This document shows, one piece after another, positions 13,338 to 27,114 of a stretch of 64,000 nucleotides of DNA. The notes under the pieces were generated by a model that had not been told where the DNA came from, ran no database searches, and saw only the letters and a list, made by a program, of their open reading frames with translations. Position numbers and translations under genes: made by a program. This DNA comes from Enoplosus armatus. Lineage: Eukaryota > Chordata > Actinopteri > Centrarchiformes > Enoplosidae. The stretch's first letter is position 1. Each line of letters opens with the position of its first letter. The DNA is taken from positions 9,236,501 to 9,300,500 of the forward strand of contig NC_092198.1 of NCBI RefSeq assembly GCF_043641665.1, read 5' to 3'.

Positions 13338-15164
13338 TGGTTAATTGCAATAAAAATTCCATACAGGCCAGTGTAGGTCAAAAGTGACAAATTATATTTC
13401 TCTTTCCTCGCAGGCTGTGCGCTTGTGTCCTGACACACTTGGGCTGTAAATTCTCTTGCGCCTCCCTCCACATATTTGGAGAGCGCTCATACAGATTCCA
13501 AACTGAGGTGACTGACCCCCGTCAAAATAATATTTACAAGCCTGGTTTTACAGTGTCTAGTGGGCATCTTATGCAAAGTGTTAGTTTTCAACGTTTAACT
13601 TCGACATACTCACATGTTAGAACCTCATTATCTCATCAGCAAAAGGGGATGTGGTCAAGGGCCTATAAACCGTACTGAAGTGTGCTAAGTAGACAAACAT
13701 ATTGTTTATATGTTGTACTACAGTTTATGAGAGGGCTGCAGACACCAGACAGAGACAGTGTCTGAACAGGATTCAGACATGTAAAATATGTTACTCTGGG
13801 ACATTCTCATAAATTGTACTATGTTGCAAAAACATACAGATTGACATGCAGTTACTTGACTACAAGTGTAAGTGAATGATGAATCACACAAACTAGTCTA
13901 GTTTTTAGTTTTCTGATCCATGTTGAAAGAGGCTGACAAGTGTTTTGATCCACTGTTATACTATATATGGGAATGAGGGGTGCACATGTAAAAAAGACCA
14001 TGTCTGCTGAGTATAAGCTTTTCCTCTCTCCCACAGCCCCACTTTAATATAAAAAATACTACTGCTGATTTTTATTAAGGTCAAAGGTTTAGAGATAGCT
14101 TCACACTCCTGGTAAATATAGCTTACCTTGGTTCTCACACCGTAAACAACCTTGTGATGTCAGTGATGATCCCGGGGCCAGGATGAGGACAATAAACAGG
14201 AAGTGGCTCAGCAGCAAGCTGCATCCCATAATAATCAAGACGAAAACACAGACAAACAATCCCAAATCACAGCAAGACACAAAGTGACAGATAACACGGA
14301 CGAGCGACCCCGAATCTCTGCACAAACTTACAACAACCCCAAAAGCAACACGCTGGAGAAACACAAACAACCCACGTTCATGCAGAGAGCCCTGCAGCTA
14401 GAAAAGAACACATCAAATGCAACAATTTACAAAATCAAAGACTTGAAAAACCAAACAATCCAGTAAACAGAGAATCAGACATGTAGAAACAACGAGAGAT
14501 GTGTGCAGAGAAAGATACAAACAGGCGTAAACAAAGGATAGTGTGACAAACATTGTAGAACCAACTGTGAGCAAACATCACATCTTTTATGTTGGACTTG
14601 CAAAGAGTGATGCTGCAATTTATCATACTTGAATCCAATATATAAAATTGGAGCATCAAATTTCTATATCATTAGAAGCCAATGGCAGCGAGGACCGCCT
14701 TGTGCCTCATTTCAACAGCAAGACTCGCTCCTCTGCCACCCGATCTGTGTCAAGGCCACATAAATCCACTATGAACCTCTCGCTCTGCCTGTAAACAGCT
14801 GGAGCCGATGTTTTAATGCACTACAAACACACAGAGACAGAAACATACTGTAGGGATCCCCTGACTCACTCCGCCCTGAGGACGACAGCAACCTGAGATA
14901 AACCATCTGCACACAATTTCTCTAAGCACTTATTATGTTATGATTGGTGCCACCTCTTCATCTTGGAGATACGAAATAGCCTCACCAGTTGTGTATGCTG
15001 GGTAACGTACAGCTAACATATAAAATTGCTTTGTACAATGCTGGAGGTGCACCGAAACTAATGGATTGTAAATTATGTCTGGCTGTATAAACAACCTTTT
15101 TTATAGGCTTACTATTTTGTGCTGCTGTGCAACGGAAATGTGCATACCACCACCATTTTGTCAA
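13338..15164. other. Intergenic DNA including a T-poor, A/C-rich stretch
   Basis: No gene seen. From about 14203 to 14560 the + strand is rich in A and C and poor in T, with recurrent pieces such as ACAAAC, GACACAAAGTGACAG and AAACACAAACAACCC. It looks like a decayed version of the 'acaaagagacacaaaacaacca' minisatellite found in many percomorphs. The 87-codon open frame there results from the shortage of T, hence of stop codons. Confidence 0.4.
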
Positions 15165-15460
15165 CCAATTTGAGCCACACTGAAAGATCTTATATTGGAT
15201 GGATTGCCATGAAATATTGCAGAGACATTGATGTCCTCCTCACAATAACCTTGGTGATGCTCTGACTTTTCAATTAGCACCATCATCAAGTCAATATTTG
15301 TCCACTACTTTGGTTCATGACAAAACACCTGCATACCAGTCTAAGCTGTACTTTGTGTTTAGTGCTAATTAGCAAATGTTAGCATGCTAACACGCCAAAC
15401 TAAGTTGGTGAACATTATACTTGCTAAACATCAACATGTTAGCATTGTCATTGTGAGCTG
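15165..15460. repeat. Dispersed repeat with 'ggatggattgccatgaaat' and 'gttagcatgctaac' motifs
   Basis: The block contains GGATGGATTGCCATGAAAT, AGAGACATTGATGTCC and TGGTGATGCTCTGAC, then TTAGCATGCTAACA, CATCAACATGTTAGCATTGTC. These phrases recur in many teleost genomes as one degenerate family. A related degenerate tandem block lies in an ino80 intron (55790-56300). No coding capacity. Confidence 0.65.
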
Positions 15461-16117
15461 ATTGTATTTAAACATTTAAAGTTTGAGATGTCTGGCTTCT
15501 TTTGTTAAATGAAAGCCCAAGAAAAAAAGTCTTGCTTTGGTATCTGTTCTGAAACTCTGGTATCATATTGGCAATAGCGTTGACCACTTTCAAATGATAC
15601 CCAGCCCTAAGTATTGCCAGTGGGAAATCACGAGTCAGATAAGTCATAAAACAAAGATAAGGGCATTCAAGGAGGAAGAAGAAAAAGAAAAATACAAAGA
15701 AATACCAAAGAAAATACAATAAATAGCCACACATTAACAAAAATTCTGAGAAGCATGTCTATCATGAAAGATTTCCTTTAAAAATTGTTTTCCCAGATTT
15801 TTCCGACATATGATCAAGTCTGTGAAGCCCTACATTGATCATACATCTCTAAAGTGACATCATGCTGGAGTCAGGCAGACAGTCCTAGGATGAACTCTGG
15901 TTATGATACTGCTCACTGGAGTCGACCTTCCTTCATCTGTGGCCGACAGACTCACCGAGCCTGTGCAGCTGCTCCAGCGACTGACCACAGTCACAGAGGG
16001 GGAAGGAGAAACTTGAAAGGCAACCTCAGTGACTGTACTTCACACCTATTTCTCTGCCTTCACACACAACAGCACTTACACACATGGATGCACACACACA
16101 CACACTTCGTCTGTCTC

Positions 16118-16125
<8 letters not shown>

Positions 16126-16168
<43 letters not shown>
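16126..16168. repeat. (CA)n microsatellite followed by a G tract
   Basis: A run of alternating C and A of about 42 bases, with a 19-base G run at 16225-16243 just downstream and TG-rich sequence at 16262-16312. The 152-codon minus-strand frame through here is a dinucleotide artefact. Confidence 0.9.
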
Positions 16169-16179
<11 letters not shown>

Positions 16180-16822
16180 GCTGCCTGGACGCTGAAGATA
16201 AGGAGCTGGAGCTGTGAGAGAGAAGGGGGGGGGGGGGGGGGGGCGTCGCTCGGGATGAAGTATGTGTGTGCATGTTTGTGTCTGTTTGTGTCTGTTTGTG
16301 TGTGTTTTTCTTTTTCGGAACGAGGGGGAGGGGGACTACTCTACAGGACGTCCTGAGAATGGTGAGCTTCTGAAATGGGGGGACAAGCCGCACAACACGC
16401 CAAAGCCGTACACGCAGCAAACAGGGCTCACATACAATACAAATGATCATTAAACCCCCCAAAGGCGAACATAACAGCATGACAGCTGAAGAGAGAATGG
16501 AAGGGAAAAAAGTCCCATCCATCAAACCTGACATTAAATATCAAGAAGTTAACGACAAGGATATTGTAACAGTTCAATCTTCATCTGGCAGATATTCCGA
16601 AAGCAGCTGTTTATGTTAATGAGGGGAAAGTATATCACGGCTGATGCTTTAACCGTGACCAGAGGTGGAAAAGCAGCAGTAGTAGGGGGGCATCGGAGGG
16701 CCTAAAGATGTCGTTAGCAGCAGGCGTACGCAGATGCAACTACCTCTCCATTTCCCTAACGACTGCGCCATAGGAAGAGAAGCAAGGTCTTCTCAGCATT
16801 GATTTTCCTCCGGGGTCCATGC

Positions 16823-16870
16823 TGTGTGTGTGTGTGTGTGTGTGTCTGTGTGTGTGTGTGTGTGTGTGTG
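16823..16870. repeat. (TG)n microsatellite
   Basis: Alternating TG of about 48 bases with a single C interruption near 16846. Confidence 0.9.
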
Positions 16871-18019
16871 AAGGAGGTCTCAGCAGCAGCAGCCTTCCTA
16901 ATGGGATGTGTTGTATACAGGGGGGGCCTGGGAAACAACAGTGTAACCAAAGGGAAGAGCAGAAGGAAAACAAGGACCCCTCCCTGTCCGAGTATGGGAC
17001 AAACATGTTCAGCACACACACACACACATTAACACACATGCCTCCTCGCTCTCCTTTCGGGCTGATTTGGAGGGGAGCCAAGTCCCCTTTGGACACCTTT
17101 CTCTCTCAGTGCGCTCAGTTGGCCACGTCTCATATTTGAAGAATATGTTTTGATGTTGGATCAGTCACAGTGCAGTGCAGCGCAGCTCGAGCGTCCCAAG
17201 CTTTAAGTTTCAAATTAGGAAGGAAGATGAGGGCCACGTCTATCTCTGTGTACACTCACTTTTCATCTTGTTTATTGGCCAACATGCCCTGTGGACCCGA
17301 GAGCTGCCAGCCAATGACAGGCCCCGGGATGGGAGCTTGGCACGGTGCCCTGCTGGAGCAGGTGCAGCCAGAATAGGAGATAAGGAGAACATGCTGACAG
17401 ATCTGCCGATCAACTTAAAAACACTGATTTAGGCGGTCGATGCTAGGCTACCTTTTGGCTGAGGGGACACCGCTGTATTACGCGACACCCATGTTGCCGT
17501 GGGTGGCCCTGTTTGTGTGGGATTAGAGGTGGGGGTGGGGAAGAGGTAAAATAATTTGTGTGTTTGTGTGTGTGTTATTCGGCTCCAATGCCAGGGCTCC
17601 TGTGCGACATCGTGGAAAATCCTCCTCAGCAGCTTCCTGTGGGTCTCCATTATCAGGCCTCGTTGATAGACCAGCTTTTCCCCCCTACTTCCTGCCTCTC
17701 TTCCTCCCCTTCCACCCCACTTCCCCTCCCACACTCTTCTCAATCACATGAATCACCGCTGCCACAGGGAGGGCGAGGGGCTGGAAGCAGCTATAAACTA
17801 CAATCCTAACTCTGGCATAGTCAAATTACTGAGTATAGTTTTCACTGTACAATGAGCGAATTTCTTCCCCTTGATGCCATGTAAAACAACGCCAGTGAGT
17901 CGTATGCATCACTGCATCATTCAGGACTTTATTTCACTATCGTGCCGCCGTCACTGATGTTCCTGCACATGTAGAGCACTACTTGAGACAAATGTTGAGT
18001 CACTTGAATATGAGGTAAT

Positions 18020-18037
18020 CCCCCCCCCCCCCCCCCC
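18020..18037. repeat. Poly(C) tract
   Basis: Eighteen consecutive C residues between TATGAGGTAAT and GTTGGATGTG. Confidence 0.9.
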
Positions 18038-19143
18038 GTTGGATGTGAAACCAAGATGCCAGTCAGGATGGAGCTTGTCCCGTTCGTGCATCCTTGGCAA
18101 GCCCTAACAACTTGTGTCTCGCAGGAAACACACAGCATTTGCCAGGATTAAAAAACAGCTAACAGCGGAATAATGTGCCACTTGAGCTTGAGTGATGACA
18201 CTGTGCATCTTAGTCCTGGGTGTATCTGTGCAACCTCAAGACACGCTCACCAAATCTTGCAATTTGAACATTTCTTCAATTTCCTTAAGTTAAGGGGAGT
18301 TTAAGATGATCCAGACTTGAGGACATTTTAAAACAAAGCTTATGGGGTCTTGCCGCTTTTCAGCAGTGGTCGGACGACTCCTCTTGGCAACCCATGTTGT
18401 TACCAAGACAACATCAACAAACACAGTCCTAGCTGATGATGATGGGGGCTGAAAGACGGCTGCGGGTCAATAAACACAGAGAGAAGTGAAATGAGAGTGA
18501 GCTTCAAATGCTTAGAATCTGTGCATTAATTCCAGCGTGAATTACAGGGGGGATGGGAAGGCAAGAACCAAAAGAAAAAAATAAGATAAGTCTGTCATTG
18601 TATGCGTGAATCAGAAGGAACAGGTTGGAAGGATGAAACATGACTAATCTTGCTGTCTTCCAAAAAAACGTCACAGTAAATCTTTCTCCAAAGTGTGGAG
18701 GATTGATCTATGGCAGCGATCGCCGTGCCTTCCAGGGAAGGTAGGGCTGTTGTTCGCTACAGGACGTGACACAGAGCATGTGTGGGGGGCCTGATAGAGA
18801 GGCAGAGGCCGACGAGAAAAGGAAAGAAAATAAAGAGAGGGAGGAAAGGGAAGCACTTAGGTGTGCTTGATATCCTATCAGCGCCCGATACCCATCCCAG
18901 GCATGGAAAAACACTATGAATGGGACTCGCTATTCAGTCAAAATGAGAGAGCTGGAGAAGGCTGAGCACATTTTGGACTGTGGATGGGAGCGGAGATCAA
19001 ATGGGGGATGGATAAAAGCTTGGAAACAATACCCAGTTCCCCGTGTGTCCGAGAGCCAAATATGCAGCTGCAATATGAGTTCCTTTTTGTTCTTGAAAAT
19101 GCTCCTCAGATGTTTGACGCAAGACCGAGAGAGAGACAGAAGT

Positions 19144-19172
19144 GGGGGGGTGGGGGGGGGGGGGGGGGGGGG
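19144..19172. repeat. Poly(G) tract with one T
   Basis: Seven G, one T, then 21 G. Glycine-rich and proline-rich frames across it are artefacts. Confidence 0.9.
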
Positions 19173-20183
19173 AGACAAAACAAACAGCAATTAAGGTAGT
19201 TTGTGAATTCGTTTGAAAGGCCTCATGATCCATCCTTTAGGAAACATCTGCCATATTGATGTATGAGTCCAGGAAAAGACAAATTCCTTCTATCCCTGTA
19301 AAACAAACCTTAGCAGTGGTGAGTTGCCTATCTTTCCATTTCTAACCTGACTGGCCTTCATGCACACTTACATACAATAACACACACACACACAAGGTCT
19401 GTTTTTTGCTACACTCCAAAATATATCCCTCATAAACATTTATAGTCTAAACACAGATAACACCACCCCTATCACTTCGCTTTCAGCTGGAAATTCCAGA
19501 CAACCGTCCAATGGGGAAAGAGGATAACAACATATCTTTTGAAACAGAAAGCTCTTGCCCGTCTATTGGGAAGAAACGTTTTTCATAATCCCCAGAAAAT
19601 GCTACAGCGCCTATCTCCCATCTAGATATAACTGGAAAGGAAAAAAAGGAGTTCAAGCGTCTCAGCTGTCGGCCCAAATATCCCTGAAGGTCCCTGAGAG
19701 GAAGCAGACAAAGAGCAAAATATACGATTTACGTGCAAGATAGATGGGAAAGATACAAACAACAGTTTTACAAATTTACTGTGCACTTTCCTGGACATGA
19801 GCGCCGATTGGTAATAAAAGCAGAACTGGGGGAAACACCACGGCGCTGTTTACCTCACAAGTCTTCGGGGAAAACATCAGACTAAAAATCTGATAAATCA
19901 GGCTGCATAAAACACTCAAGTGCAGTCTGGAGAAATGAGAAGATAAATGGGAGACCCCTACAGAGAAAGTCTGGCATGCTGCTTTTCATGTGCATGTCAG
20001 TGTGTTTACACCCTACATTAAACAATATAGCTTGGTCATGAAGCTTAAAACTGCAGACAGAGGAAAAGTCCAATATGGCGGTGGTTTAGCTTGGTTTAGC
20101 TTGTTGTGCAATAAACAGAGGAGCAGGCTGCAGTGTGACTTTGTTTTCATGTCAACACTGAGCTGTTCATCCAGAGGCCCAGA

Positions 20184-20185
<2 letters not shown>

Positions 20186-20246
<61 letters not shown>
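20186..20246. repeat. (AC)n microsatellite
   Basis: About 61 bases of uninterrupted AC, one of the two longest dinucleotide tracts in the window. Confidence 0.95.
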
Positions 20247-20247
<1 letters not shown>

Positions 20248-20320
20248 CTTTTTGTCTTTCCACTTTGACCTACTACTGTTTATCACCTGCTCCAAATGTG
20301 TGTGACTCTAGTAGGAATAA

Positions 20321-20664
20321 TTTAAAGGAATAGTTTGACATTTTGTCAATATGAAGCTGCCACCAGCACACAAAGACGGGAAACGGGGGGAACAGCTAGC
20401 CCGTCTCTGTCCAAAGTTAACAAAATCCACCTGCCAGAACCTCGAAAGTGCACATAACTCCCCATAAACAAACGAGATACAACATGTTATTAGTGAGCTT
20501 TAGAGGTGCTGGTAGGAGGATCGTGTTACCTTTGGACCAAGCCAGGCTGTTGTTAGTCTTTTTGCTAAGCTAAGCTAACCAACAGTTGGCGGTATCAACC
20601 TTCACATCTAACTCTCAACGAGAAAGTGGATAAGCATATTTCCAAAAATGTCTAACTTTTCCTG
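20321..20664. repeat. Dispersed foldback fish repeat, copy 3, centre deleted
   Basis: It begins TTTAAAGGAATAGTTTGACA and contains GGGAACAGCTAGCCCGTCTC, TGTCCAAAGTTAACAAAATC, then the inverted partner CTTTAGAGGTGCTGGTAGG, CAGGCTGTTGTTAGTC and GCTAAGCTAAGCTAACC. It ends CATATTTCCAAAAATGTCTA. Compared with copy 2 the central palindrome (CCAGGAAGT region) is missing. Confidence 0.75.
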
Positions 20665-21801
20665 TATGTCATACTACTTTAAATTAGCATATGTGATTAA
20701 ATGAAAATCTATTTTATCTTTTACTATTAGAATACAATGTAATAATATTTTTAAAAATGAATTAGTTAAACAGGAAATATAAACAATGGATAAAGTGTAA
20801 CATGGCCATGATTACACAAACAAACAAAAAGTCAACTAATTCTGACTAGGAGTTTGGTTGTGGAATGAATGAGCCCACACTTTTATGTGCTTCTCTCTTT
20901 TTCAGTTGCACTTCAGGTTTATTTCCCTGAAACTCAAATACAAATTCAACTGTACTTTGTCCTGTGTACAATGTGAGTCATGTATTACTCTCGTTGGGCT
21001 ACACAATAGGAGAGATATATCATTCTTTGTTTCTATGCTGTAAAATTACAGAAACAGAGGGGCTGAACTGACACTGACAAGCTCACAGTGTTTCTGTGCA
21101 AGACTTGATTCTTGTTTACAATAGCATGTAGAAATCAAAACCCAACGTCACACAGAAACGGCTGAAAGAAATATCAGATTTAAATATGTAAACAATTCCA
21201 ATTGGAAGAAAATCACAAAATAACCCAACAAGCCAAATATAGATATTCACCCTCCTTTTTCTGACTTTTTTTCCCCAAGTTTATAAACTGGAGTGCAGAG
21301 TTTATAAACTAGTAAAAAGGACAAAATGAAGACATCAGCAGATGAGACGCCAGCTCAATAACCCTTTCCAAAGTGTCAAATAAAATGCTTTACCGAGATT
21401 AATGTTGCATCAGCATGTGTGATTGCATGGCAACCAAAAGGCAACAAAACAAATGCAGCAAGTTGTGTACGTGATGTTTATCGCTTGACATGCAACCGCA
21501 TGAAATACAAATGCAAAGTAAATATCACGCTCAAATGCAGTTACAGAAAATCGATCATATACAGCTGTGTAGTATGGATGAAAGCATTGTATCTATATGC
21601 ATTCGTGTTTTCCTCTCTGGGTGTTTGCACCTCTCTGCTCGTTCAGATAACAGCAGGTTCATTTCCAGGGAAAGATGCAGAGTAATTTTGATCTGCAGCA
21701 GGACTTTACAGTTAGATCAGAAGCCAGACTCTGACAGCATCGGCCAAAGCAAAGATCCATCTGTCTGTTCCTTGCTGAGAGGACCGTGTAGGGCATCGAG
21801 T

Positions 21802-21802
<1 letters not shown>

Positions 21803-21839
<37 letters not shown>
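21803..21839. repeat. (CA)n microsatellite
   Basis: About 37 bases of CA. A second shorter tract lies at 22021-22042. Confidence 0.95.
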
Positions 21840-21841
<2 letters not shown>

Positions 21842-22042
21842 CCCATCACCAGCTGGATCGGAGAAAGCAGCACTTGGGGAGCAGTTGACACGCTGATCTC
21901 TTTAATGGTTACATCCTCCACGCCCAACACCCGAGACACTCAGACACACACGCTTTCATTAGTTTAAACCGACTGACAGAAAAAACACATATTGCAACAT
22001 TCCTTCCCCCAGATTCACAACACACACACACACACACACACA

Positions 22043-23554
22043 AACTCCCTCCTGTTCTAGCACACACATATATACACACTAACCACCCCCACCTCCATGC
22101 AATCAGAGGCTCAGAATAGGAAGGAGGGAGAGGAAGCGGCCCTGCATTCACAGGCTGGGAACAAGGAGAAGGAAAAACAGCCGGAACCTGGAATTTACGG
22201 AGGAAAAAACAACGGCCATCCAAAAATACCTCAGGACCATCTCCGCAGATAAACAGAAATATCATTACTCTCATCCTCTCGCTCGGGACAGTTTTCCTTA
22301 CATACTTCCTTCATCTCATCCTCAACTCCATATCGAGGAAACCTTCGCTCGAGTAGCTTTTTGATATTTGCCCAGTGTGATCGCTCCTCAGATCTTTTTC
22401 CAGCCTTCCTCGGTCTCACACAGGTCAGGAAAGCCTCGCAGAAAGGTCTAACTATGAACCTCATCAGGCCCTGAGCTAATCAGCGCTAAGTGGAGCTGCT
22501 CATGTTGTACCCTCTTGCTTCCTTACTCTCCTTCAGATTCCTAAAGTGGTGTAACAAACTCACACAGACGGGGTGAGCGCTGCAATCTGATGCTCCTTCT
22601 GAAATGTGTCAGCCTGCAAGTGATGCATACATGGAGGTGATCTTTGAGGTGTAAAACACTAGAAAGGTTGGACCACAACTAGATGTTAAGTTAATGTAAG
22701 CTTGAACCAGGTCTTCAGCACTGTGACAGAGCCCTTCCTGTGGCTAAGAGGTGGGGTTCACTGACCCTGAGGTCATTTCCTCTGACCTCCTCTTCCTAAT
22801 TGATTCAATTTCCTAGCCATTGGTCTCCTATTAGGAAGTTCTAATAGACCCACACCTCCTTTTCAATATGCCCTTCCTTTGTCTCCAAAAAAGGGCACAT
22901 TTTCATGCTGTCCACTCTTTGTGTTACTAAACGTTGTTATCCTATCCACATGTGATGTCAGTTAAATGCACAAATCCGTCTGTTCTCATTTGTTCCCGAC
23001 TCTAAAACTTCCAATAACCTTTAAATGACATAATTAACCTTTCAGTGACATAGTGACGTCATCTGTTGAACTCAAGCGGAGCGCTGTAGATGAAGGACTG
23101 CAGATGGAAAAAAAAAAAAGAAAACATGGGGTGTGTGAGTCATCTCCAGTTTACCTGAGCGAGATGACAACATACAGCAACCACGTCTGCTGCCACAGAA
23201 CCTCGAAACTGTCTTGCATGAGATCCAACTGCTTTGTGTTTACACCTGAAAAACTGCATCTCAGTAGCTGAATTAGCAGTTGGTGTACAACATATATATC
23301 TATCTGGTGGGGGTCTTCAGGACTGTAATATCTAAATATTTTGTCTGCTACACCGTACTGCAAAGGTATATATCTGGCATTTAATTTTTACTGCCTTAAC
23401 AATTACATAAAAGATTAAGTGTATTAGGTAGGTGATTTATTACAATTTATAGCTTGTAATATTAGCTGTGGCATGGTCAGCATGCGACTTATATCAAGTA
23501 TTATTTCCAAAATATTACACAAAGGACATATTTTAAACATGTATTTGAAATGTT
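22043..23554. other. Intergenic DNA, no gene seen
   Basis: Mixed composition with no repeats recognised and no coding signal. Open frames are under 125 codons and lack splice context. Confidence 0.45.
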
Positions 23555-23611
23555 AATCAGAATCAGAATCAGAAATACTTTATTGATCCCCAGGGGGAAA
23601 TTATACAAGAA
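23555..23611. mobile_element. LINE 3' tail fragment
   Basis: The phrase AATCAGAATCAGAATCAGAA, then ATACTTTATTGATCCCCAGG and GGGAAATT, is a very common teleost repeat usually seen at the 3' end of non-LTR retrotransposons. Only the tail is present, consistent with severe 5' truncation. I cannot name the LINE family with certainty from the tail alone. Confidence 0.6.
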
Positions 23612-25612
23612 GAAGTGAAATGTAGTTTTATTAAGTATCATTTATAAAACTGCAGGATTTTTTTCCACTATGAAATGAGTTTCATCAACGCTTTCTTATG
23701 TAATCTGTAAACTTACATTTGATCATTTGCCCATCAAACCAATACGTGTCATATGTTTCAGACAGTTCAGCGGCAGGCACCACGTGACCACTATTTTGCC
23801 TTCAGGCACTGTTTGCTCAAGGCTCCAGGCTGACTGCCGCAACAGACAAGCACCGGGTAGACAACAGCACTGTTTCATCAGGAGCCTCCATATGTGGTTA
23901 GCATTTAGCACCGTGCACTTATTCCCATTAATGATGTATATTTATCTTCCTAATTGTGAAAAACTTCAGTCAGCCAGTCTCCATACAGAGAGATGCGTAA
24001 AGGAAACATGTCAGATGGGTGTTAATGTCCATAAATAACTCAACCCAAGTCAGGCCCGTCTCTGTGTGCATGTAAACACAATACGACATCGGGGTAATTA
24101 AACTAGTTATGAGGACTCCAGATTGGTCTCCTTCTGTTTGCTCTCATGTCTGTTTATTCATTCGTTTACTTCGTGCATTTGTTTGTTTATGCGGCCACGG
24201 ATCGAATTTGACTAAACCTCTGATGGAGAGAAAACATCCCACCACTGCACTTGAGAATTGCAATAACGTGGCCCCAGGCGAGGTGTTTTCGGTTTGCATT
24301 TGCATTTTGAAATTTGGATGAGTGACGCATTGCATTCCTGAATAGTATAAACTTTTTTCATTTCATTCTATGGTTTTTATCAGGTCTTCTGAGACACTTT
24401 TCATATAATTTGACAAACAGTAGGCATTAGTACACTGATGCAGATAATCCTCCAAAAAATGCTTCATCAGCAAAACGTGTGCGTTGTACAGCTGTTTGGT
24501 AAAAACCACAGACCACACTGTTGACAAAAATAAACTATTTTAATTTGTATTTGCTCTCTCTCTCCTACACGGTTGGCACTCAGCCTGAAGTGGGCGAAAG
24601 AATTTCTGGGTTTTGGAAATTACAGTTCAGGGGATGCTTCATGAAATAACAAAATTTCCTGTTTGCTTAGATACACTGGAGTTAACAAACATTTGCAGTA
24701 TGGCTGATTAACTCTGAAAAAAAAAAAATCTGTGACTTCAAGTAAGCCATGACCAGTTGCTGATGCAGCGATTCCTCTGATTGCGCTGTCCCGCTCTCGC
24801 TCTCACTAAGTGGTCGTCTTCATCTGCAGCAGTTTCTGTTTATTAGTTTTAGTGTTTGACATTTTCCCAACGCAACGTCTTATTCAAACAAGCCTGCTCG
24901 GAGCACGCTGCTTTAATCACAAACTCCTCTTTTAAGGTAAATACAACTGGATAGCCTGTCAGATAGGCATTTCACAAAACTATATCTGTGGTTGTTAGTT
25001 ATGGCGTTTCAGATGTGTATGTACACACACACACATGCACACGTTCATACGTGTTTGTGTGTGTGCGTGTTAGCCCCACTGAGAGCGTTATTACAAAGAG
25101 CCAATAGGAGCGAAGGACCACACTCTTAGCACATCCTGTTTGACTTGACCTCAGAGGATATTCTCCTTTCCCAAGCAAACAAACCGCCAGGCTTTTGGAT
25201 CGTACCAACGTCGGAGGGGAAGGGAGGGGACGGGAGCCTGGGGATGTCTCTGGTGGGGAATCAGTGGGTAGAACAGAGTTTTTGCAAAAGAGTTACTGCT
25301 TTGCCAAAAGAGCACAACTCTGAAAAACACAGATACACCTATCTGTTTCTATGGTGTGGGTCAACAACACTGGCTGCAACTTCAAACACTTTTCATAAGC
25401 ATACAATCTTACCATGATCCAATAAAAATATATAGTATTTATTCATCTGAGCATGGAAGTGCATTCTTGATGTTTGGGAACAAAATAATCTAACCACTTA
25501 CTAACTTTTCTGAGCTTTCGACCACATAACTTAAAAAAGTATGAAGTATGAAAAATAGAAATAGAAAGAATCAGAATCAAGACATAAGAGACTAAATGTA
25601 AAGGTGCCTTTA

Positions 25613-25980
25613 GGGCTGAAACTAACAATTACTTTCATTATCAATTAATCTGCAGATCATTTTCTCGATTAATTCATAAAATGTTTTTGTTTCGTCTATA
25701 AAATGTCATAAACAAATGAAGAATGCCTGTTATAATTTCCCACAGCTCAAGGAGATGTATCCAACTCGCTTGTTTTATTCAACCCAACACTCCAAAACCC
25801 AGAAGATATTCAGTTTACTGTCACATATGACAAAGAAAATCAGCAAATCTTCACACTCCTGAAGCTGAAATCAATGAATGTTTGGCATTTTTGCTTGAAA
25901 ACAACAAATCAATTATCAAATTAGTTTGCTGATTAATTTTCTGTCAATCCAATAATCGACTAATCGTCGTCCAGGATGCG
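25613..25980. mobile_element. Non-autonomous DNA transposon-like repeat with AGGGCTG(A)AACTAA ends
   Basis: It opens with TTAGGGCTGAAACTAACAAT and CATTATCAATTAATCTGC, and closes with GATTAATTTTCTGTCAATCC and AATCGACTAATCGTCGTCC. The ends are loosely inverted (ATTAATC/GATTAAT motifs). Internal landmarks TCGATTAATTC, GTCTATAAAATGTCA and GATATTCAGTTTACTGTCA match a widespread teleost MITE-like repeat that I recognise. No transposase is encoded. Confidence 0.7.
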
Positions 25981-27114
25981 GAACAAAAAAACACTCCACA
26001 CCACCAGGCCACAGATCAGACACACATCTCAAAACGGCCATTTGGTTAAGCCTATTTTAGGGTCCCACCCTTCAGAACTGGACCCTAATTAAAAACCGGC
26101 ATTTTACCAAACCTTCCTCCATGATATCACTCATCCTGCCCCATCTGACACTATTGTACCCCTGACATCCCAGCGTTTGTTTTGCTTCACATATTATGCA
26201 GAAAGACGTCTCCTCCTCCTCTAGCTGTATCTGATTAATCCATTACTCGGTTAAGTCGCCCAGCCCACTCCCTTCAGTCTCCCCGTGGTGTTTTCCTCGG
26301 CTAACGGTGGGCCAGCTTGGTGCTGCTGCCGGGAGACTATTGGGATTAATGCTGCCGACTGACACTAATCTCATTGTGGTTAAGGCTTTGGAGAGACTGT
26401 GTACACCCACTTCACTCTCACTCCTAAACACTCGCATTTGTGGCACCAATCCGCTGGGACATTTATGCCCGAGGAGGGATTTGTGTAGTGGATTCTCTCG
26501 CTCGCTGCTCATCTTATGGGTGGTTTGATTTGATTTTTAAATGACTGATATATGAACTCTTGAAAAACTACAATTAAAGCTAAAAAGGACACAAGTAAAC
26601 ACATATGAATTTGCTTTAAAAGTATGTTTATCATATGACCAATTATTTATTTTCTTATAGTAAACACGCAAAACAAGGAGTAACTGTGGTTGAGTTTGGT
26701 GTTAACTTGTGTTATTTTTGATTCACTACATGATCAATATCACTACAGCATGTTCTCGATGCTCATAAATTCATTCTGAGCATTCATTATCAGAGAGTGG
26801 TGTGAGTCCCTTCCACTTATCTGAATGGATAATGAAGGTTCTCTGTTCATGGTGAGTGATATTCAATGCTTTTATCAACTTCAGGAGCTGCTGCCACTAA
26901 ATTTAGCCTATATAGCCTGTGTTTCCATGGCTACAAGAGTTGAAGTGTGGTGAGAGGAGCAAATTTACACAATCTATATACTCTGAGATCATGTCAGTAA
27001 TCACAGCCTGTGTGCCTGACTTGATCTGAATCATTTCCACCTGGGTCCCATAATATGATCCCCCCTAAGTGTCATTAACTTAGCCGCATGCTGCACCCAA
27101 TTTAAAGGGGTTTT

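Noticed and set aside
16076..16534. 152-codon minus-strand frame rich in Val/Cys and Thr/His
   Set aside because: Produced by a (CA)n tract and a G run; composition artefact.
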